From Nitratifractor sp. (GTDB lineage Bacteria > Campylobacterota > Campylobacteria > Campylobacterales > Sulfurovaceae): 21,495 bases of DNA. Where the stretch lies: NCBI GenBank assembly GCA_024762845.1, contig JANTGQ010000002.1:1-21495 (forward strand), written 5' to 3'. Below, in pieces: positions 15,352-21,495 of this stretch. Made by a program: the position numbers and the translations under genes. Within the stretch, counting starts at the first letter, position 1. Each line of letters begins with the position of its first letter. The notes beneath the pieces are model-generated. The model saw only the letters and a program-made list of their open reading frames with translations. It ran no database searches and was not told the origin of the DNA.

Positions 15352-16440
15352 CTACCCCCAAATTCTATTTACATCATTATACAATCCAAAAACCATTAAT
15401 CCTATTAAAAAGAGCCACCCCGCAAGAGTGAGTTTATAGAGAATATTTTCGCTTGGTGCTCTTTTTGTAACCATTTCGTAGATATTAAAAACAATATGTC
15501 CACCATCGAGTGCAGGTATTGGTAAGAGGTTTAGGATACCAAGATTTACTGATATAAGTGCCATAATAAAGAGCAGATAGATAAACCCGGCTTTAGCAAA
15601 ACTTATAAGTAGATCAAAAATAGTAATTGCACCAGCAATGTTTTTAGAATCAACCTCTCCTGTAGATATCTTTTGTACCCCTTTTGTAATGAGGAACATA
15701 GCATTTTTAGTCTCGTTCAGTGCGTAACTAAAAGCATCTATTAAACCGAACTCTATAATTGTACTCTTCTTAATCTTTGGTGTAATTCCTATTACCCTTT
15801 GCTCTATAGTTTCATTAAATTCATTTTGTCTCTTCTCAATTTTTGGCAGAAGCTTCAAATGTAAAAGCTCTTCGCCTCTTTTAACATCGAGTGTAATCGT
15901 GTGATCACTTTTTACAATTTCACTTTTAAGTTGATACCAATATCTAATAGGCTTATTATTAATTTTAACAACTCTATCGTCACTCTTTAGCCCTGCTGCC
16001 TGCGCTGGAGTATTTGGTATAACTTTTGAAATAGTGGGTGTAATATATCCGCTTGCAGTAGAAGCTGGTGCACCATAGAGCGCTATAAAAAGATAGATAA
16101 AAAAAGCTAAGATAATGTTAGCAGCTGGTCCAGCAAGTAGAATTACTATTCGCTGCCACGGTTTTTTACTGTTGTAACTATCGTCATCATCACTGCGTTC
16201 GAGCGGGTTGATATCATCTTGCCCTTTAAGCTTTACATATCCTCCAAGCAAAATTGGTGCAAATGCCCACTCTGTACCCAGCCACTCTTTTTTAAAGAGT
16301 ACTCTACCAAAGCCAATACTAAATCGTTCTACTTTTACACCAAAAAACTTTGCAGCACTAAAGTGACCAAGCTCATGAAAGAAGACAAGAGTAGAGAGCG
16401 CTAAGAGCGCAATTATCGAATAAATTATTAAAGTAAGCAT
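15352..16440 (-). CDS. rseP: RseP-type site-2 membrane zinc protease
   Basis: RseP cleaves single-pass membrane proteins inside the membrane, such as anti-sigma factors and remnant signal peptides. The 362 residues include the zinc motif HELGH at 22-26, a periplasmic PDZ domain at about 130-200 (IPNTPAQAAGLKSDDRVVKIN), and the third ligand motif with D312 in LPIPALDGGH. Membrane helices lie at about 2-20, 97-122, 282-306 and 335-354. There is one PDZ domain rather than the two of the E. coli protein, which is usual in this phylum. A run of acidic residues (SDDDD, 83-87) lies in the loop before the second helix. No anti-sigma partner is in the window, so the substrate is unknown. Confidence 0.95.
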   Translation of the reverse strand: MLTLIIYSIIALLALSTLVFFHELGHFSAAKFFGVKVERFSIGFGRVLFKKEWLGTEWAFAPILLGGYVKLKGQDDINPLERSDDDDSYNSKKPWQRIVILLAGPAANIILAFFIYLFIALYGAPASTASGYITPTISKVIPNTPAQAAGLKSDDRVVKINNKPIRYWYQLKSEIVKSDHTITLDVKRGEELLHLKLLPKIEKRQNEFNETIEQRVIGITPKIKKSTIIEFGLIDAFSYALNETKNAMFLITKGVQKISTGEVDSKNIAGAITIFDLLISFAKAGFIYLLFIMALISVNLGILNLLPIPALDGGHIVFNIYEMVTKRAPSENILYKLTLAGWLFLIGLMVFGLYNDVNRIWG

Positions 16441-16509
16441 CTATTTCTCTTATATTTTTAACGAATTATATAAAAAAGACCCTAATTTCTGGTTTGTAGA
16501 TTTAAAATA

Positions 16510-16518
16510 TGCTATTAT
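16510..16518 (+). promoter_or_regulatory. likely extended -10 for the coiled-coil protein gene
   Basis: The sequence reads TGCTATTAT, an extended -10, 31 bases before the start codon of the plus-strand gene at 16550. The flanks are A/T-rich with no clear -35. An AAAGGA ribosome site lies 7 bases before the ATG. The 109-base divergent gap must also hold the rseP promoter, which I could not place. Confidence 0.45.
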
Positions 16519-16549
16519 ATTGTAAAATGTTTGTCAATAAAGGATATCA

Positions 16550-17626
16550 ATGAGTTCTGAAGAGAAGAGAGTAGAAGAGGGGTTGGATAGTGCTACAAAA
16601 GAGATTAACTCAAATGAGCTTGAATCTGTAGAGATAATAAATAAAGAGCCGGAGATAGAAGAAGATGAGAAGTCTCAAGCTCTTCCAAAAGTAAAAGAGA
16701 GTAGCAATTTACATAGCAGCCTCGTAGATAAGTTAACGCAGGCAAAGATTGCTGCCGGAATGAAACATGAAGAGTATCTACAAGTGCATAAAGAGCTAGA
16801 GGAGACAACAGTCAATTTTATGCGTCTTGAGAATAATATTGTTAAAACCACAGTAGACACTTCTCTTACGCTACTCGAAGAGCTGGGGGTTCAAAATCTT
16901 GAAAATGGCTTAAAAGAGGCAAAAGAGATTGTTCAAGAGAACAAAGCAGAGTTGTTACAGATAAAATCAATCTCTAAAGGAAATATAAAAGCATTTTTCT
17001 TTGGTGCAATAGGTGCTGTTGCAACAGCCATAGGCTTAACAGCTTTTGGTGCAAAGTTGGCAGCACTGCCACTAAATAGTGCTACCTTGCTGCAGAGCTC
17101 TAATTTAGAGACTATTGCAACAAAGGTAGCAGATTTGATTAAGATAAAAGATACACCAATTGCCGGCTATCTTTTAGTTGGTGCTGTCTCTTTTTTAGTA
17201 GGTCTTTTAATCTATAATCTAGTAAAATTTTTACAAAAGAAGAAAAATATTCGGTATGTTAACAATCTAGAGAGCGATGTCCAAACATACGAAGAGCAGC
17301 TGAACGAGAAGGTAGAGAAGAGTCATGAACTTAACGAACATTTAGATCACATTAAATTAGTAATGCAAAAATACGACATTATTTTACAGGAGCAAAATGC
17401 AAAACTTCGACGAATGCAGTTTATCGAACAGCCTGTTGAGGGAGTAAACTCTCTTCAACGAGCAAGCCAGATAGAGGTTGAAAAGACGGTTTTAATACTT
17501 GATGAGCTTCTTAAACTAATGAACACAGAGGTAAACGATAATTTAGATATTACCCAAGAGAGCAAAGAGCAGCTTCATAGTGCCAACAGCATTATAAATG
17601 AAGTGATTAAAAAGCTTTACATTTAA
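16550..17626 (+). CDS. unrecognised two-TM, coiled-coil protein
   Basis: I do not recognise this 358-residue protein. The first 55 residues are very acidic and low in complexity (many E and K). Residues 56-145 look helical with heptad-like spacing. Two hydrophobic segments follow: 147-172, rich in Gly and Ala (FFFGAIGAVATAIGLTAFGA), and 203-227 (IAGYLLVGAVSFLVGLLIY). They are separated by about 30 polar residues. From 228 to the end it is a long, charged, probably coiled-coil region (KKKNIRYVNNLESDVQTYEE onward). A hairpin-in-membrane topology with both ends in the cytoplasm is the simplest reading. No signal peptide, enzyme motif or HAMP/MCP signature is visible. It stands alone, divergent from rseP and convergent with the DUF1456 gene. 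Confidence 0.8.
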   Translation: MSSEEKRVEEGLDSATKEINSNELESVEIINKEPEIEEDEKSQALPKVKESSNLHSSLVDKLTQAKIAAGMKHEEYLQVHKELEETTVNFMRLENNIVKTTVDTSLTLLEELGVQNLENGLKEAKEIVQENKAELLQIKSISKGNIKAFFFGAIGAVATAIGLTAFGAKLAALPLNSATLLQSSNLETIATKVADLIKIKDTPIAGYLLVGAVSFLVGLLIYNLVKFLQKKKNIRYVNNLESDVQTYEEQLNEKVEKSHELNEHLDHIKLVMQKYDIILQEQNAKLRRMQFIEQPVEGVNSLQRASQIEVEKTVLILDELLKLMNTEVNDNLDITQESKEQLHSANSIINEVIKKLYI

Positions 17627-17702
17627 CCGGATTAAGAAGGTTTATACGAGAGATGATATACACGTGTCTTAGTGATTCCAGACTCTTTTATCCTGAGAGT
17701 TA

Positions 17703-18182
17703 TTAAAGGTAGTCACTACTCTCATAATAAAACTCATTTAAACCCTCTAAAAAAGCTTTTAGTATTTTGTTGGAACACTCTATATGTTTTGGATGCTCTT
17801 CTGAGCGAAAGAGATCTTTTATTTTAGACTTACTAATCTCAAAATCAGTCAATTGAAAGATCATAAGCAGTTCTACCTCTTTTAGGTTGAGTGCAACTCG
17901 AATCTTTTTTAAAATAAGATTATTGCTTAAGATTACTTCATCCTCTTCTTGCTCTTGCTTGGGAGGCTGCTCTTTTCTTTTAAAGAGTATTAAGCCATCC
18001 AAAAAGAGACCTAACTCTTCATAAGTGGCTATTGCACTCTGTTTATTTGATGAGTTTTTTAGTATTTTATCTAATCTCTCTTTGCTCATTGGGTAATCGA
18101 GCAGAGAGTATATTGTTAGCATCTTTGGTCTATTAAGGTTAAGAGCCTCTTTTATAGCGATAATAATCTCAGAAGGGTTCAC
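17703..18182 (-). CDS. DUF1456 family protein (YehS-like)
   Basis: The 159 residues contain two copies of one helical repeat, at about 1-70 and 86-155. The second (NNLILKKIRVALNLK...FEISKSKIKDLFR...CSNKILKAFLEGL) closely follows my memory of E. coli YehS (NNNIVLKKLRIAFSLK...FLRGL). Each copy ends in an FLxGL-type motif (FLDGLILFKR; FLEGLNEFYY). A charged linker rich in E, Q and K separates them. The function is unknown. The start is GTG at 18182-18180, overlapping the stop of the lipoprotein gene by one base (TAGTG), with AGGGA just upstream. It appears to be the last gene of a ychF-lipoprotein-DUF1456 unit. Downstream it converges on the coiled-coil gene across 76 bases without a clear terminator. 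Confidence 0.85.
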   Translation of the reverse strand: MNPSEIIIAIKEALNLNRPKMLTIYSLLDYPMSKERLDKILKNSSNKQSAIATYEELGLFLDGLILFKRKEQPPKQEQEEDEVILSNNLILKKIRVALNLKEVELLMIFQLTDFEISKSKIKDLFRSEEHPKHIECSNKILKAFLEGLNEFYYESSDYL

Positions 18183-18655
18183 TACTTCCCTTTATTGAGT
18201 GCTTCGCTTGCATCTCTTAAATCATTTTTTAGTAATACAAGTAACTTAAGACATTCATTATCTTTTACATTATGTTTTAAACTCCAATACTCAGGGTCAG
18301 TATATGCGTAGTATGTACTTCCATCAATTTTACTGTAAAGAGATACTCTTACAGGAAACTCCAAAGAGATAGAGGGATTGCAAGTGACCAATTTTGTTGC
18401 AATCTTGGAGTTGTAAAGATTTATAGTTTTTGTAGGGTAGAGCATTTTTTGAAGCTTCAAAGCCTCTTTTTCATGGTCAAAAGTAGAGATAATACTATAG
18501 TTCTTGCTCTTTAATTGCGAGCTAAGAGTTTCTATACTTTTATCTACACCATATTTGCTTTCTCCGCCAATAATAAATTTAGATTGCGCTTTTGCAGTCT
18601 TATCCGCACATGCACTGAGCATAATAACTACTATAAAGAGATAGATATATTTCAT
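18182..18655 (-). CDS. lipoprotein with DUF302-like domain
   Basis: The 157-residue protein starts with a lipoprotein signal peptide whose lipobox is LSAC (13-16), so C16 should be lipidated. There is no Asp at +2 (it is Ala), which would favour outer-membrane sorting by the E. coli rule. Residues about 36-130 resemble DUF302: a helix, then NYSIISTFDHEKEALKLQ, TKTINLYNSKIATKLV, the strand FPVRVSLYSKIDG, and YYAYTDPEYW. DUF302 proteins have no settled function. It starts 9 bases after the ychF stop and overlaps the DUF1456 gene by one base, so the three are probably one transcript. The domain call is from pattern memory. Confidence 0.78.
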   Translation of the reverse strand: MKYIYLFIVVIMLSACADKTAKAQSKFIIGGESKYGVDKSIETLSSQLKSKNYSIISTFDHEKEALKLQKMLYPTKTINLYNSKIATKLVTCNPSISLEFPVRVSLYSKIDGSTYYAYTDPEYWSLKHNVKDNECLKLLVLLKNDLRDASEALNKGK

Positions 18656-18664
18656 TTTAGAACC

Positions 18665-19765
18665 CTATACATTAAATCTAAAGTGCATTACATCACCATC
18701 TTGTACAATATACTCTTTTCCTTCAAGACGCATTTTTCCTGCCTCTTTTGCTCCTGCTTCTCCACCATTGGCAATGAAGTCTTCATAGCTTATCACCTCT
18801 GCTCTAATAAAACCTTTCTCAAAGTCGTTATGAATAACTGCTGCAGCTTTAGGTGCAGTTGTGTTTTGGCGTATTGTCCAAGAACGAACCTCTTTTACTC
18901 CGGCAGTAAAGTAACTTTGCAGCCCCAGCTTCTCAAACCCTTTTTTTATAATCTGTTCTAAGCCAGATTCGCTCACACCTAAAGACTCAAGCATCTCCTG
19001 TTTCTCCTCTTCATCAAACGCGACCATCTCCTCTTCTATCTTTGCGCAGAGTTTAATAACTTCTCGATTATGTTTACTTGCATACTCTTTTAGAGATTTA
19101 ACATAGTCGTTATCCTCTTCTAAGCCGTCTTCATCTACATTTGCACCATAAATAATCTCTTTTGCTGTTAAGAGTCGTAACTCTTTTAATAGAGTCTCAA
19201 ACGCTTCACTATCATCTTCAAAAGTCGATACGGGGTTTTCCTCTTCTAAGTGAGTCAAGAGATTTTTTGCAACCTCTAGCTGTGCTTTTGCATCTCTGTC
19301 GTTCCCTTTGGCTCTTCTCTCTAAATTAGAGACTCTCTTCTCTACAGCATCGATATCTGCCAATAGAAGCTCTGTCTCAATAATAGAGATATCTCTAATT
19401 GGATCAATACTTCCCTCTACGTGGGTAATATTCTCATCTTCGAAACACCGTACAATTTGTAAAATCACCTCTGTCTCTTTAATATTAGAGAGAAACTTAT
19501 TTCCAAGTCCTTCCCCTTTACTTGCACCCTTGACTAACCCGGCAATATCAACAAAATCGAGTGTCGAGTACTGTATTCGCTCTGGATTAACAATTTTTGC
19601 CAACTCTTCAAGACGTTTGTCGGGTACCGGCACTACAGCTTTATTTGGCTCAATTGTACAAAATGGATAATTTGCACTCTCTGCATTTTGCGCTTTAGTC
19701 AACGCATTAAAAGTTGTCGATTTTCCAACATTTGGTAACCCTACTAATCCTATTCCTAAACCCAT
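18665..19765 (-). CDS. ychF: YchF/Ola1 family redox-regulated ATPase
   Basis: YchF is an Obg-related P-loop protein that prefers ATP over GTP and associates with ribosomes. It is linked to translation and oxidative-stress responses. The 366 residues match the family. G1 GLPNVGKST is at 9-17 and DIAG at 73-76 in the switch II region. The fourth motif is NVDE (209-212) in place of the GTPase NKxD, which marks the ATP-using branch. A coiled helical arm (about 130-175) and a C-terminal TGS domain (about 283-366, SYFTAGVKEVRSWTI) follow. GGAG lies 5 bases before ATG. A MITE-like inverted repeat lies in its upstream region, 36 bases before the start codon, so its promoter is likely in or beside that element. 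Confidence 0.98.
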   Translation of the reverse strand: MGLGIGLVGLPNVGKSTTFNALTKAQNAESANYPFCTIEPNKAVVPVPDKRLEELAKIVNPERIQYSTLDFVDIAGLVKGASKGEGLGNKFLSNIKETEVILQIVRCFEDENITHVEGSIDPIRDISIIETELLLADIDAVEKRVSNLERRAKGNDRDAKAQLEVAKNLLTHLEEENPVSTFEDDSEAFETLLKELRLLTAKEIIYGANVDEDGLEEDNDYVKSLKEYASKHNREVIKLCAKIEEEMVAFDEEEKQEMLESLGVSESGLEQIIKKGFEKLGLQSYFTAGVKEVRSWTIRQNTTAPKAAAVIHNDFEKGFIRAEVISYEDFIANGGEAGAKEAGKMRLEGKEYIVQDGDVMHFRFNV

Positions 19766-19801
19766 ATTCTCTCCAATTTTAAATTCAATCCATTATCCCA
19801 A

Positions 19802-19966
19802 TAGACTTCTTGCAAAACTATATATAAGAGTATATTCCTTATTGCAGATCATCTTTTGTTGAATATTCTTTTGACTTAGCTTTGGCTAGGACTTCAAGAA
19901 TATTCAACAAAAACCTAATGCACACTAAGCAATATCTTCAAAATATATAGTTTTGTAAGAAGTCTA
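19802..19966. mobile_element. 165-base nested inverted repeat, MITE-like
   Basis: The gap between ribB and ychF is almost filled by one palindromic element. The outer arms (19802-19825 and 19943-19966) are 24 bases long with one mismatch and begin TAGACTTCTT; TA stands at both outer ends. The inner arms (19854-19870, TTTTGTTGAATATTCTT, and 19896-19912) are a perfect 17-base inverted repeat. The stretches between the outer and inner arms also pair in part (shared TATT and CTTA blocks), so the whole element can fold into one long imperfect hairpin. It has no ORF. Terminal inverted repeats, small size and lack of coding capacity fit a non-autonomous IS derivative. Any TA target duplication cannot be separated from the arm ends. 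A duplicated regulatory hairpin is the alternative. Confidence 0.7.
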
Positions 19967-19991
19967 ATGGAATTTCTGCGCAATTATACTA

Positions 19992-21020
19992 CTAAAGCAC
20001 TATTTTTTTAGCAACATTCAGACCAAAGCCACTTAAACCGACAAATTCAGTATCTTTGTTAGATGTTATCAGGTTGATAGACTCAACTCCAAGGCTCTTT
20101 AATATTTGCGCTCCAATACCAAACTCTCTCGCTTGCTCTTTAGAGATAGTCTTAGTATCTAAAAAGATGAGCAATCCACCATTTTTCTTAAGAAACTCAA
20201 TAGAGTTTATAAGACTCTTATATTGACCCTGGTTGGTTAAAAGCTCTAAATCGCTAACTATATTATGAAACTTTACGTTCTCTTTTTTATTGGCATTGTA
20301 AAATTTTATTACAGTGTGCTCTCTTTGCAGATGATCTGTAAATGTAATTTTTTCGACTTTGATACCAAAAAAATTAATTTCGCAAGACTCTAGAGGCGTA
20401 ACGAGCTTCTCATTTGCCAAGCGATACTCAACAATATCTGAGATATAGATAAATTTTAAGTTATGCTCTTTTTTAAAAAGCTCTAAATCATCTCTTCTTG
20501 CCATTGTTCCGTCATCTTTTATGATTTCACATATTACAGCTACGGGTGCCAAACCAGCAAGAGTACAAAGATCTACTGAACCTTCTGTATGCCCAGTTCT
20601 AACCAATACCCCACCATCTTTGGCTATCAGCGGAAAAATATGTCCAGGTCGAACAAAATCACTCTTATTACTTAAAGGAGATGCCAAGAGCTCTATGCAA
20701 TCATTTCTCTCTGCAGCAGATATTCCTGTTTTTGCAGTTGCTGTATCAACCGAAACGGTAAATGCTGTTTCATGCGCAGAGTCGTTATTGTTAACCATTG
20801 GGGCTAGCTCCAGTCTTTGTGCTGTCTTTTTAGTCATTGGAGTACAGATTAACCCACGAGCCTCTTTCGCCATAAAGTTTACTTTCTGGGGTGTACTAAA
20901 TGTAGCCGCGTAGACTAAATCACCCTCATTTTCACGATCTTCATCATCCATCATGATGACCATATTTCCTCTTTTTATCTCTTCAATCGCCTCTTGAACG
21001 CGCTTTATCGCTTCTGACAT
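19992..21020 (-). CDS. ribB: 3,4-dihydroxy-2-butanone 4-phosphate synthase with degenerate GTP cyclohydrolase II-like domain
   Basis: The N-terminal domain (about 4-203) makes 3,4-dihydroxy-2-butanone 4-phosphate from ribulose 5-phosphate for riboflavin. The acidic active-site loop DDEDRENEGD (25-34), TGISAAERND (98-107), RPGHIFPL (124-131) and RTGHTEGSVDL are all present. The C-terminal domain (about 208-342) keeps the RibA scaffold, with GIGAQILKSLGV (301-312) and FVGLSGFGL (327-334). It lacks the zinc-binding cysteine cluster and the catalytic segment of GTP cyclohydrolase II. It resembles the RibBX arrangement rather than a working RibBA. A separate ribA is therefore expected elsewhere. 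A TATAAT lies about 80 bases upstream. No FMN riboswitch is visible in the leader. Confidence 0.93.
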   Translation of the reverse strand: MSEAIKRVQEAIEEIKRGNMVIMMDDEDRENEGDLVYAATFSTPQKVNFMAKEARGLICTPMTKKTAQRLELAPMVNNNDSAHETAFTVSVDTATAKTGISAAERNDCIELLASPLSNKSDFVRPGHIFPLIAKDGGVLVRTGHTEGSVDLCTLAGLAPVAVICEIIKDDGTMARRDDLELFKKEHNLKFIYISDIVEYRLANEKLVTPLESCEINFFGIKVEKITFTDHLQREHTVIKFYNANKKENVKFHNIVSDLELLTNQGQYKSLINSIEFLKKNGGLLIFLDTKTISKEQAREFGIGAQILKSLGVESINLITSNKDTEFVGLSGFGLNVAKKIVL

Positions 21021-21100
21021 AACTATCCTTGTTTAACTCAAATAATGGGCTTTTAAAATAATCATTACTGTGATAATATAGATTATTAGAGCTCTGCTGA

Positions 21101-21106
21101 ATTATA
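21101..21106 (-). promoter_or_regulatory. possible -10 box of the ribB promoter
   Basis: The minus strand reads ACGGTATAATTC, an exact TATAAT about 80 bases before the ribB start codon. TTGTAA lies 15 bases further upstream as a weak -35. It is back to back with the tRNA promoter. A second A/T-rich candidate (TATATTAT near 21071-21080) lies closer to the gene, so the choice is uncertain. Confidence 0.4.
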
Positions 21107-21153
21107 CCGTAATAGATTTAATTACAAAAAAACAATATTTTTTCTAAAAATCC

Positions 21154-21182
21154 TTGACATATCAATACAAAGCTGCTATAAT
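21154..21182 (+). promoter_or_regulatory. full-consensus sigma70 promoter of the tRNA genes
   Basis: TTGACA (21154-21159) and TATAAT (21177-21182) are both exact and separated by 17 bases, with TGC directly before the -10 (extended -10). The tRNA-Gln gene starts 18 bases after the -10, so the transcript leader would be only about 11 bases. This is a very strong stable-RNA promoter by any standard. Confidence 0.9.
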
Positions 21183-21200
21183 TCCGTCACTACAAGCAAT

Positions 21201-21275
21201 TGGGGTATCGCCAAGCGGTAAGGCAACGGTTTTTGGTACCGTTATTCGGGGGTTCGAATCCCTCTACCCCATCCA
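21201..21275 (+). tRNA. tRNA-Gln (anticodon UUG)
   Basis: The 75-base gene folds as a cloverleaf. The acceptor stem TGGGGTA pairs with TACCCCA and ends in an encoded T-CCA. The D arm is GCCAAGCGGTAAGGC. The anticodon stem ACGGT/ACCGT has loop TTTTGGT with anticodon TTG. The T arm is GGGGGTTCGAATCCCTC. The UG-start and U73 discriminator fit bacterial tRNA-Gln. It reads CAA directly and CAG by wobble. Confidence 0.97.
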
Positions 21276-21278
21276 TTT

Positions 21279-21294
21279 AGGATTTTTTAATCCT
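21279..21294 (+). other. short hairpin between the two tRNA genes
   Basis: AGGATT TTTT AATCCT forms a perfect 6-bp stem with a four-T loop and is followed by TCTTTTCTG. It lies 4 bases after the tRNA-Gln CCA and 10 bases before tRNA-fMet. It may be a processing signal or a weak attenuator. The stem is too A/U-rich and the T tract too broken for a confident terminator call. Confidence 0.4.
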
Positions 21295-21304
21295 TCTTTT
21301 CTGT

Positions 21305-21381
21305 CGCGGGATAGAGCAGTTTGGCAGCTCGTCGGGCTCATAACCCGAAGGTCGGTGGTTCAAATCCGCCTCCCGCAACCA
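21305..21381 (+). tRNA. initiator tRNA-fMet (anticodon CAU)
   Basis: The 77-base gene carries the marks of an initiator tRNA: an unpaired C1-A72 at the end of the acceptor stem (CGCGGGA with TCCCGCA), three consecutive G:C pairs in the anticodon stem (TCGGG CTCATAA CCCGA), and an A11:U24 pair in the D stem (GAGC/GCTC). The anticodon is CAT, the T arm is GGTGGTTCAAATCCGCC, and ACCA is encoded at the 3' end. It follows tRNA-Gln by 29 bases and probably shares its promoter. Confidence 0.97.
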
Positions 21382-21389
21382 ATTCAAAT

Positions 21390-21421
21390 AACGATAAAAC
21401 CAAACTTTTAAGCGTTTTTTT
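21390..21421 (+). terminator. weak candidate terminator after the tRNA genes
   Basis: AACG and CGTT, with AAAA and TTTT nested between them, can form an imperfect stem directly followed by a run of six to seven T. The stem is weak, but it is placed 8 bases after the tRNA-fMet CCA end, where a terminator is expected. The remaining bases to the window end are A/T-rich, and I see no gene in them. Confidence 0.35.
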
Positions 21422-21495
21422 ACGATCTTAATTATTTTGTATTTTTTCAAGATACACACTTTTTCTTAGGTCATATGCTTTGATAGGTGTTGTAT

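Noticed and set aside
15350..15361. In-frame TTG start of the YggS gene at 15361
   Set aside because: The ATG at 15349 has GGGGG just upstream and sits two bases after the rseP stop, whereas the TTG has no ribosome site.
17627..17702. Terminator between the convergent coiled-coil and DUF1456 genes
   Set aside because: ACTCT/AGAGT (17682-17700) and ACACGTGT (17660-17667) are short inverted sequences, but no stem with a T tract is present.
18515..18961. 148-codon plus-strand frame spanning the lipoprotein and ychF
   Set aside because: It is antisense to two genuine genes and its translation is Cys- and Phe-rich without a domain.
21021..21100. FMN riboswitch in the ribB leader
   Set aside because: The leader is short and A/T-rich and shows none of the conserved RFN blocks.
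21154..21411. Plus-strand reading frame of 85 codons over the tRNA region
   Set aside because: It runs through the promoter and both tRNA genes; the RNA genes explain the sequence.
21277..21459. Minus-strand reading frame with a NHRPSGYEPDELPNCSIPR segment
   Set aside because: It is the antisense translation of the tRNA-fMet gene, a well-known source of false proteins.
1..21495. CRISPR array, prophage, toxin-antitoxin pair or defence island
   Set aside because: No regularly spaced repeats, integrase, transposase, phage structural genes or known defence motifs were seen; the genes are almost all core functions.

Overview
The window is a chromosomal housekeeping stretch from an epsilonproteobacterium (phylum Campylobacterota). 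The evidence is the low G+C, A/T-rich coding, the gene orders rplI-hslV-hslU and fabZ-lpxA-clpX-mreB-mreC then carB (familiar from Campylobacter and Helicobacter relatives), a short stand-alone YrdC/Sua5-like gene joined to carB, a QueH with a long C-terminal extension, and a RibB joined to a degenerate GTP cyclohydrolase II domain. The sequence alone does not settle the genus; a free-living Sulfurimonas- or Sulfurovum-like organism is my guess.

Layout, left to right. (1) 1-1604, minus strand: rplI, hslV and the 5' part of hslU, joined by one-base stop/start overlaps. They encode ribosomal protein L9 and the HslVU protease, whose unfoldase continues past base 1. (2) 1673-4678, plus strand: an M3 oligopeptidase, a GNAT acetyltransferase and a small membrane protein, each about 21 bases apart. 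(3) 4702-8787, minus: carB, a YrdC-like gene overlapping it by 8 bases, and a HIT-family hydrolase. A good -10 box lies upstream of carB. (4) 8913-13468, minus: fabZ, lpxA, clpX, mreB and mreC, covering fatty-acid and lipid A synthesis, protein quality control and cell shape. (5) 13569-16440, minus: rseP, a YggS-type PLP protein and queH, overlapping or nearly touching. (6) 16550-17626, plus: an unrecognised two-TM coiled-coil protein. (7) 17703-19765, minus: ychF, a DUF302-like lipoprotein and a DUF1456 (YehS-like) protein. (8) 19766-19991: a gap filled by a 165-base nested inverted repeat that looks like a miniature mobile element. (9) 19992-21020, minus: ribB with a degenerate ribA-like tail. 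(10) 21154-21381, plus: a full-consensus sigma70 promoter driving tRNA-Gln(UUG) and initiator tRNA-fMet(CAU).

No gap between genes is longer than 300 bases. The longest is the 226-base gap holding the repeat element. I see no CRISPR array, prophage, transposase, toxin-antitoxin pair, biosynthetic cluster or defence system. The repeat element is the only accessory-looking sequence. The least understood genes are the coiled-coil membrane protein, the 176-residue membrane protein, the YrdC-like protein and the QueH extension. Several genes start at GTG or TTG (hslU, mreB, the HIT gene, the DUF1456 gene and the 176-residue gene), each supported by a Shine-Dalgarno sequence at the right distance.
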